Shown here: piece after piece, positions 1 through 8,237 of the stretch
Layout of the letters: each line of letters begins with the position of its first letter
Numbering within the stretch: the first letter of the stretch is position 1
Assembly: GCA_018970215.1 (NCBI GenBank)
Contig: JAGWWX010000006.1
Location: forward strand, 1-42,863
Length of the DNA stretch: 42,863 bases
Origin: Acidobacteriota bacterium
GTDB lineage: Bacteria; Actinomycetota; Acidimicrobiia; Acidimicrobiales; RAAP-2
Direction of reading: 5' to 3'
Position numbers and translations under genes: made by a program
The notes under the pieces: model-generated
The model's input: only the letters and a program-made list of their open reading frames with translations
Told to the model about the DNA's origin: nothing
The model's database searches: none

Positions 1-211
1 CCCACAGAACCCATACCACCAAGGTAAGAGAAAATCCCGTGAACACCATCAGCATGGTGTTCACCACCCACTTCTTTTGAATCAGTCCGCCGTAGAGGAC
101 CGCGAGGGCGGGTATTGACATGAGCCCCACCAACGTGGCCGCGACTAGCTGCCAGGCGTTATCGCCGGCGTTCAGCCACGACGGATAAGGGATATTGGCC
201 GCAAATAGCAC
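1..211 (-). CDS. amt: Ammonium transporter (Amt family), 5' part only
   Basis: Membrane channel for ammonium/ammonia uptake. The first 70 codons are in the window; the gene runs off the left edge. Translating the minus strand from the GTG at 211 gives MLFAANIPYPSWLNAGDNAW, then residues typical of the first two Amt membrane helices: AWQLVAATLVGLM, the PALAVLYGGLIQKK segment (compare PGLAFFYGGLV of the family) and NTMLMVF. The start is chosen because two purine-rich Shine-Dalgarno stretches (AAGGAGAG and GGAGGA) lie just upstream, inside a hairpin described separately. Identity rests on the YGGL/K(K/N)xxNT pattern, known for the family. Upstream on the same strand is the Fe-S protein gene transcribed in the same direction, 120 nt away. 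Confidence 0.85.
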   Translation of the reverse strand, partial: MLFAANIPYPSWLNAGDNAWQLVAATLVGLMSIPALAVLYGGLIQKKWVVNTMLMVFTGFSLTLVVWVLW

Positions 212-214
212 AGC

Positions 215-239
215 CTCTCCTTTCCTCCGTTAAGGAGAG
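215..239 (-). promoter_or_regulatory. Hairpin enclosing the amt ribosome binding site
   Basis: A perfect 8-bp inverted repeat (CTCTCCTT at 215-222, AAGGAGAG at 232-239) with a 9-nt loop. In the minus-strand mRNA the proximal Shine-Dalgarno AAGGAGAG forms the 3' arm, and a second one, GGAGGA, is in the loop. The hairpin ends 3 nt before the GTG start. It could limit translation by hiding the proximal site; this is inference. Confidence 0.45.
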
Positions 240-331
240 ACGGCGCTGTCTCCCGAGTTGACCCCACCAGTCTGAGGGGGCGAAGTTTCGAATCAGTTAG
301 CGGAGTGTTACGTCGATGTAAATTCGCGGAT

Positions 332-2374
332 TTAGCCGAGAGACTTTTCGACGACTTGGCTGATGTCCATGACAGCCACTTCGTCGCCCTTACCGTTCGC
401 CTTCACGGCATCATCCAGCATGATCATGCAGAATGGGCACGCCGTCGACACGATGTCAGCGCCCGTACCAAGAGCTTCTTCGGTTCGCTCCATGTTGACG
501 CGCTTGCCAATGTTCTCTTCGAGCCACATCCGAGCGCCACCGGCGCCACAGCAGAATCCCTTTTCGCGGCACCGGCCCATTTCTACTTGGGTCACGCCGG
601 GAATGGCAGCTAAGACAGTCCGGGGCTCGAGAATGATCCGGTTGTGACGTCCCAGATAACAGGGGTCGTGATAGGTCACGGTTCCCTTGTAGTTAAAGCC
701 TGGGCGCAGACGACCGTTCTTCACGAGATGGGTCAACAGCTCAGCGTGGTGAATGACTTCGTAGTCTCCACCGAGCGCAGGGTACTCATTTTTGATGGTG
801 TTAAAGCAGTGCGGACACGAGGCGACAATCTTTTTCGTACCCACTGCGTTGAGTGTTTCAATATTGGCTTTCGCCATCTCTTGGAAGAGATACTCATTCC
901 CAAATCGACGAGCGGGGTCGCCCGAACACGATTCGCGAGGACCCAAAATCCCGAAGGTCACGCCGGCTCGGTGCAGCATGCGCGCCGTTGAGACCACCTG
1001 CTGGCGACCACGCTCGTCGAGAGAACCGGCACAACCTACCCAGTAGAGGTACTCAACGTCATCGGGGATGGTGTCTTCGATAATCGGCACATCGAAGTCC
1101 AGGGCACCGAGCCACTCCGTCCGCTTCGAACCACCGAGTCCCCACGGGTCGCCTTGATTCTCCATGTTGCGCAAAAGAAGACCTGCCTCTGAGGGGAACC
1201 GGCTCTCCATTAGCACTTCGTAGCGGCGCATATCAATGATGGCGTCAACGTGTTCGATGTCAACGGGACACTGCTCGGTACATGCACCACAGGTCGTGCA
1301 ACTCCATAAGACGTCCGGATCAATAATCGACGGCACCAGTGTGTCGACGGCACCGTCGGAAGAGCCTGACAGGAGCCGATCGGCAGAAGCAAACATATTG
1401 TCGCGGAGACCCATAATCAGTAGCTTGGGACTCAAGGGCTTCCCGGTATTCCACGCGGGACACACTGACTGACAACGTCCACATTCCGTGCACGTGGCGA
1501 AGTCGAGCATCTGCTTCCACGTGAAGTCATCAATCTTTCCGACTCCGAAAACGGTGTCTTCAGTCACGTTGTCCATGTCCATGTCGGGGGTCTTGTCGAG
1601 ACCACCCAGGGCACGCGGGCGACGCGAGAATGCGACGTTCAACGGTGCGAGGAAAATGTGGAGATGCTTCGAATACGACACGATTACCAGGAAACCCGCA
1701 ATAACGCCGATGTTCGCAATAATCCCCCAGTACTCGACAGCATTGTTGACGCTCGGCGAGCTCGGCAGCGCGTGGGCCACGAACTGTGAGGCGAACGCCC
1801 ACGGTGATGCCACGCCATCTGTCGTGAAGGGGAAATAGCCCGTGTTGATCTGAGCTCCGCGATACACCAAAAGCGTCACAATCACCATGGAAATCATGAA
1901 AAGGACAAGCCACGCCGGACCCAAGTGAGAACCGTAGAAACGACTTGCGCGATCCTTTCGGGCCGGTGCGTTCTTAATACGAATCGCGGTAAAGACCACC
2001 AGCGACACCAAGACTGCGGTAGCGAAGAAGTCTTCGACAAACGCCAGCCAGTTTGAGCGGCCAATAAAAGGGATGGCGAAGTCCCTAACAAATAGGGCTC
2101 CGTATGCCTCAAGAATGGTGGTGAGTAGAACGGTAAAGCCCCACATCGTAAAGAAGTGGGCAATCCCGGGGACTGTCCACTTCAACAACTTCCTTTGACC
2201 TGCAACTTCGACGATTTCCGCGGTAACGCCCTCTTTCGCGCGACGGAAGCCTTCCCAGGCTCGGCCCGCGGGTTTGCCCGATCGAATCAGCTTGCTCAAC
2301 CAAAAGAAACGGCGTCCCGCGACTGCGAAACACACCACACTGATGCCCAAACCAACAACGATGCGAGACAGCAC
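332..2374 (-). CDS. Membrane-anchored Fe-S oxidoreductase, heterodisulfide-reductase (HdrD/GlpC) type
   Basis: Probable electron-transfer protein between the quinone pool and an unknown partner. Residues 1-250 hold several hydrophobic helices resembling the nitrate-reductase gamma/HdrE cytochrome b domain (for example MLSRIVVGLGISVVCFAVAG). Next come two 4Fe-4S motifs: C295-x2-C298-x2-C301-x3-C305-P and C359-x2-C362-x2-C365-x3-C369-P. The C-terminal part has CCG-type cysteine-rich domains, with DPCYLGRHN and FCCGAGGARMW around C608-C609. At 680 aa it matches the actinobacterial group that includes mycobacterial Rv0338c. The GTG start at 2374 has a strong AGAGGAGG ribosome site. The substrate is unknown; partner flavoproteins such as electron-transferring flavoproteins are suggested for this family, but none is encoded nearby. 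Confidence 0.85.
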   Translation of the reverse strand: MLSRIVVGLGISVVCFAVAGRRFFWLSKLIRSGKPAGRAWEGFRRAKEGVTAEIVEVAGQRKLLKWTVPGIAHFFTMWGFTVLLTTILEAYGALFVRDFAIPFIGRSNWLAFVEDFFATAVLVSLVVFTAIRIKNAPARKDRASRFYGSHLGPAWLVLFMISMVIVTLLVYRGAQINTGYFPFTTDGVASPWAFASQFVAHALPSSPSVNNAVEYWGIIANIGVIAGFLVIVSYSKHLHIFLAPLNVAFSRRPRALGGLDKTPDMDMDNVTEDTVFGVGKIDDFTWKQMLDFATCTECGRCQSVCPAWNTGKPLSPKLLIMGLRDNMFASADRLLSGSSDGAVDTLVPSIIDPDVLWSCTTCGACTEQCPVDIEHVDAIIDMRRYEVLMESRFPSEAGLLLRNMENQGDPWGLGGSKRTEWLGALDFDVPIIEDTIPDDVEYLYWVGCAGSLDERGRQQVVSTARMLHRAGVTFGILGPRESCSGDPARRFGNEYLFQEMAKANIETLNAVGTKKIVASCPHCFNTIKNEYPALGGDYEVIHHAELLTHLVKNGRLRPGFNYKGTVTYHDPCYLGRHNRIILEPRTVLAAIPGVTQVEMGRCREKGFCCGAGGARMWLEENIGKRVNMERTEEALGTGADIVSTACPFCMIMLDDAVKANGKGDEVAVMDISQVVEKSLG

Positions 2375-2424
2375 GTGTCCTCCTCTAGAACCGACTACAG
2401 GCTACTCATCGGTAGCGGGGAAAA

Positions 2425-2988
2425 CTACTCAAAATTTCTGAAGTACTGCGACGGCGTCGGTCCGACTTGCCCTCGATACTTGCTACCTAGCGCCGAGGTG
2501 CCATAGGGATTGTCAGCGGGCGTCGTCATTTGAAAGAAACTGACTTGGCCGATTTTCATGCCGGTATAGAGGGTGATGGGCAATGTGGCCACGTTCGACA
2601 GTTCCAATGTGATGTGACCGTCCCACCCAGCATCAATAAACCCCGCTGTGGCATGAATCACGAGCCCTAGACGCCCCAGGGAGCTCTTGCCCTCAATTCT
2701 CGCCACTAGATCGTTCGGCACGGCAATTCGCTCCACGGTCGAACCCAAAACAAACTCACCGGGGTGCAAAATGAAAGGCTCCGTTGGCCCTACGTCAACG
2801 AGCTCGGTCAAACTCTCTTGGTTTTCTTTGACATCAATGACACGTTGGGTGTGATTTCGAAAAGTCCTATAGAGAGACGAGATCCTGACGTCAACTGAAC
2901 TTGGTTGAATAGCCCTGTCGCCCAATGGATCAATGATGATGGAGCCATCAGCGAGACGCTCTTTTATTGTGCGATCCGAAAGAATCAT
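2425..2988 (-). CDS. dcd: dCTP deaminase, probably bifunctional (dCTP to dUMP)
   Basis: Deaminates dCTP in pyrimidine deoxynucleotide synthesis. At 187 aa it has family length and aligns well with the M. tuberculosis enzyme, which also has dUTPase activity. Visible landmarks are IQPSSVDVR, HPGEFVLGST, EGKSSLGRLGLVIHATAGF, the catalytic-glutamate segment GHITLELSN and the C-terminal SKYRGQVGPTPSQ, which closes over the triphosphate. The bifunctional call is inference from similarity to the mycobacterial protein; no separate dut gene is in the window. The ATG start lies 7 nt downstream of a TATCTT hexamer, suggesting a leaderless transcript; an AAGGAG about 13 nt upstream is too far to be a good ribosome site. 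A 17-bp palindrome sits over the predicted -35 region. Confidence 0.93.
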   Translation of the reverse strand: MILSDRTIKERLADGSIIIDPLGDRAIQPSSVDVRISSLYRTFRNHTQRVIDVKENQESLTELVDVGPTEPFILHPGEFVLGSTVERIAVPNDLVARIEGKSSLGRLGLVIHATAGFIDAGWDGHITLELSNVATLPITLYTGMKIGQVSFFQMTTPADNPYGTSALGSKYRGQVGPTPSQYFRNFE

Positions 2989-2995
2989 TAGTAGA

Positions 2996-3001
2996 AAGAT
3001 A
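2996..3001 (-). promoter_or_regulatory. Predicted -10 element of dcd (leaderless)
   Basis: TATCTT on the minus strand, 7 nt before the dcd ATG. It fits the TANNNT-N6/7-start arrangement seen at several other genes in this window. Confidence 0.45.
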
Positions 3002-3008
3002 CTCCTTG

Positions 3009-3025
3009 GTCGAATGTCATTCGAC
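3009..3025. promoter_or_regulatory. Palindromic candidate operator upstream of dcd
   Basis: A perfect inverted repeat GTCGAAT-gtc-ATTCGAC, about 21 to 37 nt upstream of the dcd start and so over the expected -35 region. The half sites recall the actinobacterial SOS box (CGAAC-N4-GTTCG), but the spacer is 3 nt instead of 4 and the inner bases differ, so LexA binding is not claimed. Confidence 0.4.
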
Positions 3026-3049
3026 TATGCGGGCGCACACCAATCACCC

Positions 3050-4402
3050 TCACGGGGCAAATACTGAAAATCCCGGGGCGACGAGCGGCCAGGGCTGCAC
3101 CATCTCGAGGTGCCGTGCGAGTCCCAAGGCTAAATCATCGCGAAAGCGTGGGGCGATAATTTGCAAACCAGTGGGAACGCCGTGGGTGTCGAGCCCCATG
3201 GGAACTGAAGTTGCCGGATGTCCCGTAAAGCTTGCATCAGTGCAGTTATAGGCGACCGTGCGGTCCCGCACCACTGCACCCACATCGACAGGAAGAGGTC
3301 CTTCGGCCGGGAAGGAACGACAGTTCACGGTGGGCACGACAATCACACAGTCGTCGCCGAGGACATCATCGAATCGAGCCGAGAGTTCGTGACGCCGACG
3401 TGACGCGGTCAAATACGCATCAAGCGAGATGTTTAAACCATATTTCAAATTGAACTGGTTGTACTCGGTCAATTCATTGGCGCGGTCACTGATACTGCTC
3501 AAACTCTGGGCGAGTTCGGCTGACGAGATGGTGAACCAGTCAGTCACCGCAGCATTGTCGGTCGGAGAATCTGTGCGTTCGACAACAATCCCCGACGCTT
3601 CTAGCGCACTGAGCGTACGCTCAAAGTTCTCTTCGACATCACTATCCACATCAGATCGAAAGGTCCGAACTGCCAGAACTTTGCGTGGTAACGCGCCCTG
3701 GAGACGAATACTGCCGGGCGCCAACGAAAGGAAATCACCCCGACCGGGACCCGACATGACTTCCAGCTGGAGAACAACGTCATCGACTGTGCTCGCGGTG
3801 GCACCTTGAGTTGAAAACTCAATCCACCGAGGCAAGTAGTTACGGCCGATGGCACCGAATGTTGGTTTATGTCCGACGAGTCCACAGAAGGAAGCGGGTG
3901 CTCGAACTGAACCGCCTCCATCTGACGTTGTTGCTAACGGGGCGAGGCCCGCGGCGAGGGCGGCGGCGGAACCGCCCGAAGATCCACCCGGTGAATATGT
4001 GGCACCCCACGGATTGCGCGTCACTCCATATAGATCGTTAGCGGTATACCCCACCGAACCAAACTCAGGAGTATTAGTGCGGCCAATCACGATTGCGCCA
4101 GCAGCGCGAAGCCGCGCCAGTGCGATGTCGTCGTCGATGTCGTGAGGTGCATTGACAAACAAGCGACTTCCAAAAGTTGTCCGGTGGCCCTTCACGCGCA
4201 CCATGTCTTTGACCAAAATCGGTAGGCCTGCAAGCGGACCTTGTCGAGTGTGAAGCTTCGCTTCCGCCAGCGCTTCCTCTGCGAAGACCTCGGTCACAGC
4301 ATTCAACGAGCTCGACGCCGCGATCCGCTGGAGAGCCTCCTCCACGAGGTCGGTGGGCGTCACGTCGCCTTGATGAACTCGGTCTACTAACTGACGTAGC
4401 AC
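3050..4402 (-). CDS. Amidase signature family hydrolase
   Basis: Hydrolyses an amide bond; the substrate cannot be read from the sequence. The amidase-signature Ser-cisSer-Lys triad is recognisable: the lysine in LPILVKDMVRVKG near residue 66, and the serine-rich loop YSPGGSSGGSAAALAAG near residues 135-151. The later region is family-like (for example SVPMGLDTHGVPTGLQIIAP). The length of 450 aa is normal. No gatB or gatC homolog is next to it, so it is less likely to be the tRNA-dependent amidotransferase GatA. The GTG start at 4402 is supported by a TAAAGT hexamer exactly 6 nt upstream and by the lack of a Shine-Dalgarno site, suggesting a leaderless mRNA. Downstream lies dcd, 61 nt away with its own predicted promoter. 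Confidence 0.85.
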   Translation of the reverse strand: MLRQLVDRVHQGDVTPTDLVEEALQRIAASSSLNAVTEVFAEEALAEAKLHTRQGPLAGLPILVKDMVRVKGHRTTFGSRLFVNAPHDIDDDIALARLRAAGAIVIGRTNTPEFGSVGYTANDLYGVTRNPWGATYSPGGSSGGSAAALAAGLAPLATTSDGGGSVRAPASFCGLVGHKPTFGAIGRNYLPRWIEFSTQGATASTVDDVVLQLEVMSGPGRGDFLSLAPGSIRLQGALPRKVLAVRTFRSDVDSDVEENFERTLSALEASGIVVERTDSPTDNAAVTDWFTISSAELAQSLSSISDRANELTEYNQFNLKYGLNISLDAYLTASRRRHELSARFDDVLGDDCVIVVPTVNCRSFPAEGPLPVDVGAVVRDRTVAYNCTDASFTGHPATSVPMGLDTHGVPTGLQIIAPRFRDDLALGLARHLEMVQPWPLVAPGFSVFAP

Positions 4403-4408
4403 TCTGCG

Positions 4409-4414
4409 ACTTTA
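4409..4414 (-). promoter_or_regulatory. Predicted -10 element of the amidase gene (leaderless)
   Basis: TAAAGT on the minus strand followed by 6 nt and the GTG start at 4402. No ribosome site is visible. Confidence 0.45.
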
Positions 4415-4487
4415 CGGCAGATTTTGTGGTTCAAGCGGCCTGAGCCGTTTGATGGCACTTGCGCATTGCCGATAGATTAAGTCAGCC

Positions 4488-4561
4488 GCGGGTGTAGTTC
4501 AGCGGCAGAACATCAGCTTCCCAAGCTGAGAACGCGGGTTCGATTCCCGTCGCCCGCTCCA
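4488..4561 (+). tRNA. tRNA-Gly (anticodon CCC)
   Basis: A full cloverleaf can be drawn. The acceptor stem GCGGGTG pairs with CGCCCGC (one T-G wobble), the D arm is GTTC/GAAC, the anticodon stem is TCAGC/GCTGA with loop TTCCCAA giving anticodon CCC, and the T arm is GCGGG/CCCGT with loop TTCGATT. The discriminator base is T and the CCA end is encoded (4559-4561). It reads the glycine codon GGG. Confidence 0.96.
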
Positions 4562-4608
4562 ACGATTCATTGACTTGTGAATGTCGGTGTCCAACGTGAG
4601 AGGTTCAA

Positions 4609-4917
4609 ATGGATCTTGAAGATCAATTTGCGATTGCCTGCCAGGCCGCAATCGCCGAATGTGGGAAATTATCACCTCCGTACGTGCCGACCGCCTGGAT
4701 TGGAATGATAAACCGACTAGGGGCGGTCGAAGCGGCTCGACAACTTGTGATGAGTGCGGACATCCAACCTGGGTTTGTTCGGCTGGTGGCATCCAATCGT
4801 GCTGACTTAACAATTGAGTCGGCAATTCTCGACGATAAATGGGAAATTCTCTTTGATGAGGACATGAGGAGTGTTGCGCGGTGGCGATTGCAGCAAGCGG
4901 GAGTCCAACTGCCTTAG
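4609..4917 (+). CDS. Small conserved protein of unknown function
   Basis: A 102-aa soluble, acidic protein. Its pattern (PPYVPTAWIGMINRLGAVEAARQL, then GFVRLVASNRADLTIESAIL, then W-x2-LFDEDMRSVARWRLQ) resembles a small domain that I recall in many bacteria, alone or attached to larger proteins, with the general pattern P-x2-F-x2-M-x4-G-x2-AA-x2-LL, then LDLTxExxVL, then W-x2-LF-x6-A-x2-RL. No function is known to me. The ATG has a modest GAGAGG ribosome site about 6 nt upstream. It starts 47 nt after tRNA-Gly on the same strand and could share its transcript. It converges with the ion-channel gene. That it is a real gene is supported by its composition and recognisable pattern. Confidence 0.65.
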   Translation: MDLEDQFAIACQAAIAECGKLSPPYVPTAWIGMINRLGAVEAARQLVMSADIQPGFVRLVASNRADLTIESAILDDKWEILFDEDMRSVARWRLQQAGVQLP

Positions 4918-5015
4918 ACCGCAAAATAAATGCGACAACTCCACGTTCATAGCGATATCGCCAAGAGATCGACGGTATCGCCGTTATGTTGTTTAACCGA
5001 CGAACTCAGTTTCAC

Positions 5016-6872
5016 CTATTCACACACGACGATGAGGCCATCTCCCGGAACTGCAGTGTAGATAGCTGAACCTCGAGGGTTCATCTGAATGTGCCCGGTT
5101 GATTTACGGATTCCGACTAGCGACTCCCCCCGTTCGGCCGCCATCTCAATGAGCTCGAATATTGAGACAGAGTCGTTGTTCTCGAGGTACAGGTCAATGG
5201 GGTACACATTCAAGCTCACGCCCGTTGCGTCGAATAAGTCATTGAAAATTGATGCCAGTCGAGAGTCTTCCGTGAGCTGAGCCATCATTTGTGCAGCCAA
5301 GCGGTCGCTTACGACGAGATCGTCGGGCTCCGTTAACAGCGCTAAGTCGGCCCGACGCGAATCCAAGATTTCTGCAACTAGGCGGACGTTTGACCCCTTG
5401 AGGACGGTATTGATGAGCAAAAGAATCAGCATCGTCTTCGCGTCAGCACTGGCTGCATCGATGCCATGGCGGTAGGCCAGAACGAGGACTTGATCAAATT
5501 TGCGTTGAGCGAGAGCTGCCTCAAGTCCGTGAGTAGATCCCTTTGTATCGATAAATTCGACGGTCATCGATCCGTATGAGCCCGCTGGTCGCTGCTCAAC
5601 GTACGCCGCATCAGCGAGAACGGTCACTGTCGAGCCCACTCGGACAAATGGTGCGAGTTCGTTCAAGACAGCTTCGCCCATGGTTGACCAACCAATAACC
5701 AGGAGATTTTCTGGTGAATCGTTCCAGGGCGTTGAAATACGCGGTGCTTTCTTCGTCACAGCGCGAGCGTGATGAGGTGCTTCAGTAACCACATCATTGG
5801 CCACCACAATCAAAGCGTCACCTTCCACAATCTCCGTAGAGGGCAAAGGATTTAGTAAGGGCGAGTCGCCACGCTCTATTCCGATGACTCGCGCACTCTC
5901 AAATGCGGTGAGCGCATCTCGATAGGTTCGCCCCATGAGACTACGGGCGGGAGTGACGTGAATTTCATTCCCTTCGAAATCCAGAAAATCAGCGAGAGCC
6001 GTGGCGAGTCCGTGTTGACGGCACGCTTGGGCAGTCACGCGCGCAATGATCGTCCACGCGGTCACGGTCCGGACTTTCTCGCCCGTGGCGTGGCGGAGCG
6101 CTGTGGCGTGATGGGGATCTGACACTTCTACAACAACGGGGATCTTGAGCGATGGGTCAAGTGATTTGACGGCGAGAACAGTGGCGATGGATGCCGAATC
6201 TCCTTGATCAGGTTCAAGCACAATCACACTTGCGGCGCGGAGGATATTTGCTCGCGAGAGAGCAACGGGATTCGTCGGGTCGCCAGTGCGAGAGACGACT
6301 TTCAGCCGTCCAAGATCCGGGCAACGTGCCTCAATCTCGTTCAACATTCCCGACGCTGGTCTTTCTGCGACGATGACCACAAGACGTCGGCGGCTGCCAC
6401 TTGCGAGGGAAAGCTGCTGAAGAACAGGAAATATCCGATTAGACCAGCCGAGAATGAGAACATGCCCCGACTCAATAACAGGGCTTGTTCCATTTTTTAG
6501 GCTCTCCAACCGACGCGTCATTGTGGTTGTCACAAACGCAATAATCGTTGCTGAGATGGTGATGGTCGGTATCCATTGAAGTGCCCACACCGCCCGCACG
6601 GCCCAATTGCCGTCTGGTACGGCATTGTTAAAGAGAATCGCATCAAGTCGATCCCATAGCCCTGAAGTGAATACGCTCCCCGCCGAGCTTTCGCCGAATG
6701 CGCCGACCATCCACCCCAGCAACGTGATGACTAGGGCAGCCACAAATCCAAGAATCCCGAGAGTCGTAACAAATATGGCGGGGCCCTGCGCGACGCCGTT
6801 GTCAAAGTGATAGCGAATACGAGTAAACCAGGCGTGGGCACTATCAGTACAACGGGTGGCGAATTTTCGCAT
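5016..6872 (-). CDS. CASTOR/POLLUX-like ion channel protein with TrkA-type NAD-binding domains
   Basis: Predicted membrane cation-channel protein with large cytoplasmic regulatory domains. Numbered from the ATG at 6872 (618 aa), it has a hydrophobic helix (IFVTTLGILGFVAALVITLLG), a second helix near residues 95-120 (WIPTITISATIIAFVTTTM), then two Rossmann/RCK-like regions: one around GHVLILGWSNRIFPVLQQL and one around ENLLVIGWSTMGEAVLNEL. This matches the bacterial relatives of plant CASTOR/POLLUX channels. The reading frame is open 32 codons further, to a GTG at 6968. I prefer 6872 because a TACCGT hexamer lies exactly 6 nt upstream of it and the extra residues are Arg/Pro-rich and look untranslated. 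The ion conducted is unknown. There are no obvious cotranscribed partners. Confidence 0.75.
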   Translation of the reverse strand: MRKFATRCTDSAHAWFTRIRYHFDNGVAQGPAIFVTTLGILGFVAALVITLLGWMVGAFGESSAGSVFTSGLWDRLDAILFNNAVPDGNWAVRAVWALQWIPTITISATIIAFVTTTMTRRLESLKNGTSPVIESGHVLILGWSNRIFPVLQQLSLASGSRRRLVVIVAERPASGMLNEIEARCPDLGRLKVVSRTGDPTNPVALSRANILRAASVIVLEPDQGDSASIATVLAVKSLDPSLKIPVVVEVSDPHHATALRHATGEKVRTVTAWTIIARVTAQACRQHGLATALADFLDFEGNEIHVTPARSLMGRTYRDALTAFESARVIGIERGDSPLLNPLPSTEIVEGDALIVVANDVVTEAPHHARAVTKKAPRISTPWNDSPENLLVIGWSTMGEAVLNELAPFVRVGSTVTVLADAAYVEQRPAGSYGSMTVEFIDTKGSTHGLEAALAQRKFDQVLVLAYRHGIDAASADAKTMLILLLINTVLKGSNVRLVAEILDSRRADLALLTEPDDLVVSDRLAAQMMAQLTEDSRLASIFNDLFDATGVSLNVYPIDLYLENNDSVSIFELIEMAAERGESLVGIRKSTGHIQMNPRGSAIYTAVPGDGLIVVCE

Positions 6873-6878
6873 TAGGAC

Positions 6879-6884
6879 ACGGTA
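6879..6884 (-). promoter_or_regulatory. Predicted -10 element of the ion-channel gene (leaderless)
   Basis: TACCGT on the minus strand, 6 nt before the ATG at 6872. It decides the start codon in favour of 6872 over the GTG at 6968. Confidence 0.45.
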
Positions 6885-7015
6885 GCAATGAACGGCATTG
6901 AATGACTGCCTTGGCCTTGGCCTTCGTAAATTTTTTTCACCACCAGTGGGTAGAGCGCGTTCGCACACGTAGGAGTCTCAGCGAATTCGTTAGAGCGGAT
7001 TTTCCAATCAGCGAA

Positions 7016-8230
7016 TTAGGGAGACAATTCACGCTGGAATACACGCGGTGATGACACCAACATCGATAATGCGGATCCGCCACACCACCACAATGCAACC
7101 CCGACCAAGGATGAAGGACGAGTGAGAAGAACACCCAGCATCCAGACAGCCAACAAGGTGGCTGTGGTCACCATCGCCTGACCATGTTGTCCGCGGCGAC
7201 GAAATGCCAGCACCCGAAACTGAACGATGCCATACGGCAGAACTCCAAGCCCCACTAACGGTGCTGCGAAGAGCCCAAGGTGGCGGTACTCAGGGCCGTA
7301 GGCAATCACCGCCACAATTCCCGCTATGGCCGTTGTCGTCGCCACCACAATGACGACAAGTTTTTCCATTGCAGAGATAACGAAGTTCGATCCGCGCAAA
7401 TCAGAAGCATTTTCACGAAGTCCTAGTGACGTCCATGCGCCCACAACTGAATTCGCGAGGAGTGCGGTATTCCACAGAAGGTAGAAGACGGCGCCGTGGT
7501 CTAAATCCGTCGCCATCGTCACAATGAGCGGTGGCAACATACTTACCGCACTGAACACGAGGGACGTTGGCCACGCACGTAATGACTCCATTACAGCTCG
7601 GCGGGGCGATTCGTCGGTATGTCGCCGAAGATCGGCACGCAACCAGAGGATCGGGAGTGTGATCGCTGTGCTGAGAACTGTGGGCAGCCAAAACGCCGTC
7701 AAGACGGTGTTGCACGTCAGGTGATTGGTCGTCAGCACGGCTGCACCGCGAAGTAAGAGCACGGCGACATTCCGAATAACCGCCAATCGGGACATGCCGA
7801 AACCCGCGGCGACAGTGTCCGTAAGTACCGACAACGCGAGTCCGCCACTGAGACCGACAAGATGTACGAAGAGTGTGGATGTCGAGAGTTGCAGCACATC
7901 GAGAGAATCTCTAGGCCACACGACGATCGCCAAAGCACTCACGCCGACACTTCCAGCAGCGGAGAGTCCGTACGCCGTTCGTAGCGTTGAACGAGCCAAT
8001 CCACCATGAACCTTTTCGCGCAACACACCCGCTGTAAGGCCAAATGAGCTCACCGCGTTGATAACACTGCCTACTACGACCACTGTGGTGGCGCGACCGG
8101 CAAGGGAAAGAGAGGTGCGTCGTGCGACAAGTAACCAAAACAGAAAGGTCGCCACCGCGCCAATTAGTCCCGCACCCGTCAGAGACGCAACTTCTCCCGC
8201 AACGAGTTGGCGAAAACGGTGCGCCGTCAT
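7016..8230 (-). CDS. Wzx-like polysaccharide flippase (multi-pass membrane protein)
   Basis: A 404-aa protein made almost entirely of hydrophobic helices (roughly 10-12), for example LTGAGLIGAVATFLFWLLVARR at the N terminus, with short charged loops. The overall look, including the early GL(I/T)GAxxxFLFWLLVARR segment and the paired-helix layout, is that of lipid-linked oligosaccharide flippases of the MOP superfamily. Such proteins move undecaprenyl-linked sugar units across the membrane. It lies 7 nt downstream of the GT-C-like membrane protein gene, so the two are very likely cotranscribed and serve the polysaccharide locus. Flippases are poorly conserved, so the assignment rests on topology and context; another polytopic transporter is possible. 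Confidence 0.6.
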   Translation of the reverse strand: MTAHRFRQLVAGEVASLTGAGLIGAVATFLFWLLVARRTSLSLAGRATTVVVVGSVINAVSSFGLTAGVLREKVHGGLARSTLRTAYGLSAAGSVGVSALAIVVWPRDSLDVLQLSTSTLFVHLVGLSGGLALSVLTDTVAAGFGMSRLAVIRNVAVLLLRGAAVLTTNHLTCNTVLTAFWLPTVLSTAITLPILWLRADLRRHTDESPRRAVMESLRAWPTSLVFSAVSMLPPLIVTMATDLDHGAVFYLLWNTALLANSVVGAWTSLGLRENASDLRGSNFVISAMEKLVVIVVATTTAIAGIVAVIAYGPEYRHLGLFAAPLVGLGVLPYGIVQFRVLAFRRRGQHGQAMVTTATLLAVWMLGVLLTRPSSLVGVALWWCGGSALSMLVSSPRVFQRELSP

Positions 8231-8237
8231 TTCTGCC

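Noticed and set aside
3009-3025. LexA (SOS) box upstream of dcd
   Set aside because: The half sites are similar, but spacer length and inner bases do not match the known actinobacterial box; kept only as an unassigned palindrome.
4499-4924. Minus-strand 141-aa frame ending in a GRRESNPRSQLGKLMF-like peptide
   Set aside because: The C-terminal part is the reverse translation of tRNA-Gly, a well-known annotation artefact, and the rest is antisense to the 102-aa gene at 4609.
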